This document shows positions 41,313-43,011 of a stretch of DNA of 43,011 bases, in pieces. The stretch spans positions 1 through 43,011 of the forward strand of contig QXWR01000044.1 of NCBI GenBank assembly GCA_009911065.1, written 5' to 3'. The position numbers and the translations under genes are program-made. Source of the DNA: Clostridiaceae bacterium. GTDB taxonomy: Bacteria; Bacillota; Clostridia; Lachnospirales; Lachnospiraceae. Below the pieces are notes generated by a model that saw only the letters and a list, made by a program, of their open reading frames with translations, had not been told where the DNA came from and did not search any database. Positions within the stretch are counted from its first letter, which is position 1, and each line of letters starts with the position of its first letter.

Positions 41313-42047
41313 CTAATGCCCTCCTCTCATCCGGGCATAAGTAAAAGCGAGAAACTGTTCCCGCACCTCCCGGTATTTTAACCGGCTGATTGGAACCGCT
41401 GTCCCGTTTTTCAAAAGAAAACGGTCAGCCAGCAGCTCCTCCACCTGCTCGAAATTGACCAGGACGCCCCGCGTACAGTCACAGAAATAGGGATAGTCCA
41501 GCAGCAAAGCCGCAAAATCCGCCTGCCGCATGGGGACGGTTATCTTTTCCCCGCTGGTGATATGGACTTCCACACAGCGTCCGCAGTATTCCGTATGGGT
41601 AATCTGGTGAAGCAGGAGCGGCTGCTGTCCTGCCGCGCCCGGAACCATCACACACTGGTTCTGTTCCAGAAGCTTTGCCCCGCACCGGGTCAGGGCCTGT
41701 GCCAGCTTTTCATAGGAATAGGGCTTGACCAGGTAAAATGCCGCCGCCACATCATAGCTGTCCACAGCAAATTCCTTGGTGGTTGTCGTAAAGATTAGCT
41801 GGCAGGCATCATCCTGCTCCCGGATTTTTTTCGCCGCTTCCATGCCGGTCATGCCGGACATATAAATATCCAGAAAAATCACATCAAAGGTATCCGGGGC
41901 AAAGCCTGCAAGCAGGGCTTCGCCGCTTTCAAAAACTGCCGGGGCCGGAACCAGGACAATCCCCTGCTCCCGCGCCCAGCGGCAGATAAATTCCCGCAGT
42001 TTCCCAGCGTCTGCGGAAAGGTCGTCTGCAATGGCAATCCGCATCAT
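41313..42047 (-). CDS. LytTR-family response regulator (AgrA-like)
   Basis: A 244-residue regulator. The receiver domain holds IADD acid residues near 7-9, phospho-acceptor D60 in FDVIFLDIYMSGMTG, T-loop IFTTTT and K107-P in FYLVKPYS. A LytTR DNA-binding domain (about 150-240) ends DRFLLKNGTAVPISRLKYREV. The domain binds paired direct repeats, and such repeats lie 70 bases upstream. ATG with TAGGAGG. First gene of the two-gene operon. Confidence 0.92.
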   Translation of the reverse strand: MMRIAIADDLSADAGKLREFICRWAREQGIVLVPAPAVFESGEALLAGFAPDTFDVIFLDIYMSGMTGMEAAKKIREQDDACQLIFTTTTKEFAVDSYDVAAAFYLVKPYSYEKLAQALTRCGAKLLEQNQCVMVPGAAGQQPLLLHQITHTEYCGRCVEVHITSGEKITVPMRQADFAALLLDYPYFCDCTRGVLVNFEQVEELLADRFLLKNGTAVPISRLKYREVREQFLAFTYARMRGGH

Positions 42048-42087
42048 TTTCGCCTCCTAACACAAAAGACTTCGTTTGTCAAGACCC

Positions 42088-42183
42088 ATTATACCATATT
42101 TTCAGCGTCCTGACCTACATCTCATGCAGATTTTTGACATCTCATGCAGAGCCTATTGACAAGAACGGGAAAAACGCTATGCT
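42088..42183. promoter_or_regulatory. Divergent promoters around paired LytTR-like direct repeats
   Basis: ACATCTCATGCAGA occurs at 42117-42130 and 42137-42150, 20 bp apart and identical over 14 bases. To the right, TTGACA (42156-42161), 16 bases, TATGCT (42178-42183) faces the plus strand, 5 bases after the second repeat. To the left, TATAAT preceded by TGG (minus strand, 42093-42088) forms an extended -10 for the regulator operon. The repeats thus sit between two promoters and could serve activation of one and autocontrol of the other. Confidence 0.75.
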
Positions 42184-42191
42184 AAATATAT

Positions 42192-42221
42192 AACCGATTC
42201 CTTAAAAGGGTCGGTTTTTTT
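42192..42221 (+). terminator. Attenuator-like hairpin just after the LytTR-controlled promoter
   Basis: AACCGA (42192-42197) pairs with TCGGTT (42211-42216) and CCTT pairs with AAGG inside, followed by eight T residues (42214-42221). The predicted start of transcription is about 42190, so the hairpin begins almost at +1. Confidence 0.6.
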
Positions 42222-42267
42222 GATGCCATTTTTTCATTTTTATGTACTGCGGAAAGGAGGAGCCGGA

Positions 42268-42666
42268 TTGAGGATTGCACTTTATAATGAAAACCCCGGA
42301 GAGCTGAAAGCGCTGGCAGGGCAGCTTGACCGGTGCGCCAGGGAACACCTGCGTTTTGCGGAAATCGTCCCCTATGCCAGACAGGAGGATTTTTGCAGCA
42401 TGGTGCGGGACGGGCCGGACTTTGACCTGTTTGTGGTGGCGCAGGACGGCACGTTCAGCCTGGAGGTGGTGGAACTGCTGCGGGAGGAACGGCCAAAGGC
42501 GCGGATTTTCTGGTTTTCTGACCTGGACTTCGCCCTGCGCGCCTACCGCTACAACGCGGACTGGTTCGGGCGAAAGCCGGTTGCCCTGCCCGCCATGCAG
42601 AAAGCCTTTGGGCAGCTTCTACGCCGCAGAGGGCAGCTTATGACGCAAAACACAAATGCTTTGTGA
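42268..42666 (+). CDS. Stand-alone receiver-like protein lacking the phospho-acceptor Asp
   Basis: A 132-residue protein that follows the fold pattern of a response-regulator receiver: MRIALYNEN (acid pocket NE instead of DD), FDLFVVAQDG where the phospho-Asp should be (A58), FWFSD for the T-loop, and GRKPVALPAMQKAF with the conserved K103-P104. With Asp replaced by Ala it cannot be phosphorylated in the usual way. No output domain. TTG at 42268 chosen from AAAGGAGG 7 bases upstream; the frame is open to 42220 but without a site. It may bind the adjacent kinase or regulator as a modulator. Confidence 0.65.
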   Translation: MRIALYNENPGELKALAGQLDRCAREHLRFAEIVPYARQEDFCSMVRDGPDFDLFVVAQDGTFSLEVVELLREERPKARIFWFSDLDFALRAYRYNADWFGRKPVALPAMQKAFGQLLRRRGQLMTQNTNAL

Positions 42667-42770
42667 GCCGCCCGTCCCAAAACCAAAAAGCGCCTGCCCA
42701 GGGCGCGGGATTCATCCAAACACAGGGAATTGTGAACCATACATTTTTCAAAATATCAGGAGGGCATTTT

Positions 42771-42870
42771 ATGAGAAACAAGTTAAGGAGGCCGTTGGCG
42801 TTCCTGCTGTCTGCGGTGATGATTGTCACCATGTCAGGAACTCCGGTTCATGCGGTGGCAGACAGAGGAC
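42771..42870 (+). pseudogene. Start of a secreted/surface protein gene, cut by an IS3-family element
   Basis: ATG after CAGGAGGG opens a classic signal peptide (MRNKLRRPLAFLLSAV, then MIVTMSGTPVHAVA, cleavage after HAVA). Only about nine more residues of native sequence follow before the IS end near 42871; the frame then runs into the IS and stops at 42960-42962. The rest of the gene, if present, lies beyond the window. Large surface adhesins in this position often start this way, but the domain type cannot be told here. Confidence 0.65.
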
Positions 42871-43011
42871 TGGACCTATGTCAATACGTTGGACAAAAAA
42901 AGTCGAAAGATTATGCTGTTTTTTTAAGTTCCTCATCCTCCTTTTGCTGTGGTGTCAAATAACCAATAGAGCTATGTATCCGCTTACGGTTATACCAGCC
43001 TTCTATGTATT
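42871..43011 (-). mobile_element. IS3-family insertion sequence, partial (window edge)
   Basis: The end starts near TGGACCTATGTCAATACG (42871), directly after the interrupted signal-peptide gene, and contains the C-terminus of an OrfB transposase on the minus strand. The exact end and target duplication cannot be set without the other end. Confidence 0.7.
42911..43011 (-). CDS. IS3-family transposase OrfB, C-terminal fragment at window edge
   Basis: The minus strand reads YIEGWYNRKRIHSSIGYL, then TPQQKEDEELKKTA and a stop. The WYNxxRxHSxxGYLTP block is the hallmark end of IS3/IS150-group integrase-type transposases (rve domain). Only about 32 residues are in view; the gene continues to the right. 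Confidence 0.85.
   Translation of the reverse strand, partial: YIEGWYNRKRIHSSIGYLTPQQKEDEELKKTA

Noticed and set aside
40114..41316. 400-codon open frame on the plus strand antisense to the sensor kinase
   Set aside because: It mirrors the kinase gene, has no ribosome site, and its product is low-complexity His/Gln/Arg text with no family; the minus-strand protein has all kinase motifs.

Overview
The window is most of an integrative and conjugative element (ICE) of the Tn1549 / C. difficile CTn4 type from a gut Clostridia-like Firmicute. This rests on several things: strong AAGGAGG ribosome binding sites with many TTG and GTG starts; the gene order PcfB, VirD4, Maff2, VirB6-like, PrgI, VirB4, CD1108, CD1107, TopB, giant helicase/methylase, MobC, relaxase; and the GC-rich codon use of the plus-strand block. 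No ribosomal RNA, tRNA or CRISPR array was seen. The species cannot be named from the sequence.

Left end (1-4000). A minus-strand, lower-GC module encodes two small conserved proteins, ParA, ParB and a RepA_N-type initiator. The last 16 residues of that initiator are read from the end of an insertion sequence (1-120), so its C-terminus is lost. Upstream of the module is an AT-rich non-coding stretch with repeated TTGTYGTA boxes and the C-terminal scrap of a tyrosine integrase. The scrap stops abruptly at a sequence resembling a relaxase nic site. I read this as the scar of a second mobile element abutting the main ICE head-to-head.

Main transfer block (4127-37425, plus strand). A leader with small ORFs and two tandem terminator hairpins precedes a second RepA_N initiator. 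Tightly packed genes follow: DUF3846, a PAPS-reductase-like enzyme, two proteins sharing a domain, the type IV secretion genes (coupling protein, pilin-like Maff2, VirB6-like, PrgI, VirB4, and a CD1108 cell-wall hydrolase with M23 and NlpC/P60 domains), an MT-A70 methyltransferase, a radical SAM protein, the Cys-repeat surface protein CD1107, topoisomerase III, several small proteins, a 3036-residue ArdC-like/YodL/N6-methylase/helicase protein, MobC and a DUF3991-Toprim protein. A complete tnpV gene with its own ribosome binding site is nested out of frame inside the giant gene.

Right end (37428-43011). A small XRE repressor is divergent from the MOB relaxase. Next come a small ORF overlapping a SymE-like toxin gene, a 230-bp tract of consecutive perfect inverted repeats, and an AgrC/AgrA-like sensor kinase and LytTR regulator. 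Divergent from the regulator are twin direct repeats, a promoter, an attenuator and a receiver-like protein lacking its phospho-acceptor. The window closes in a secreted-protein gene cut by an IS3-family element.

Main points of interest: both rep genes carry tandem repeats of about 23 bp that are out of phase with the codons (likely iterons); tnpV is overprinted on the helicase gene; a short KPSIRxxL-like motif recurs in six ICE proteins; and hairpin-dense regions at both ends of the transfer block are candidate transfer origins or regulatory RNAs.
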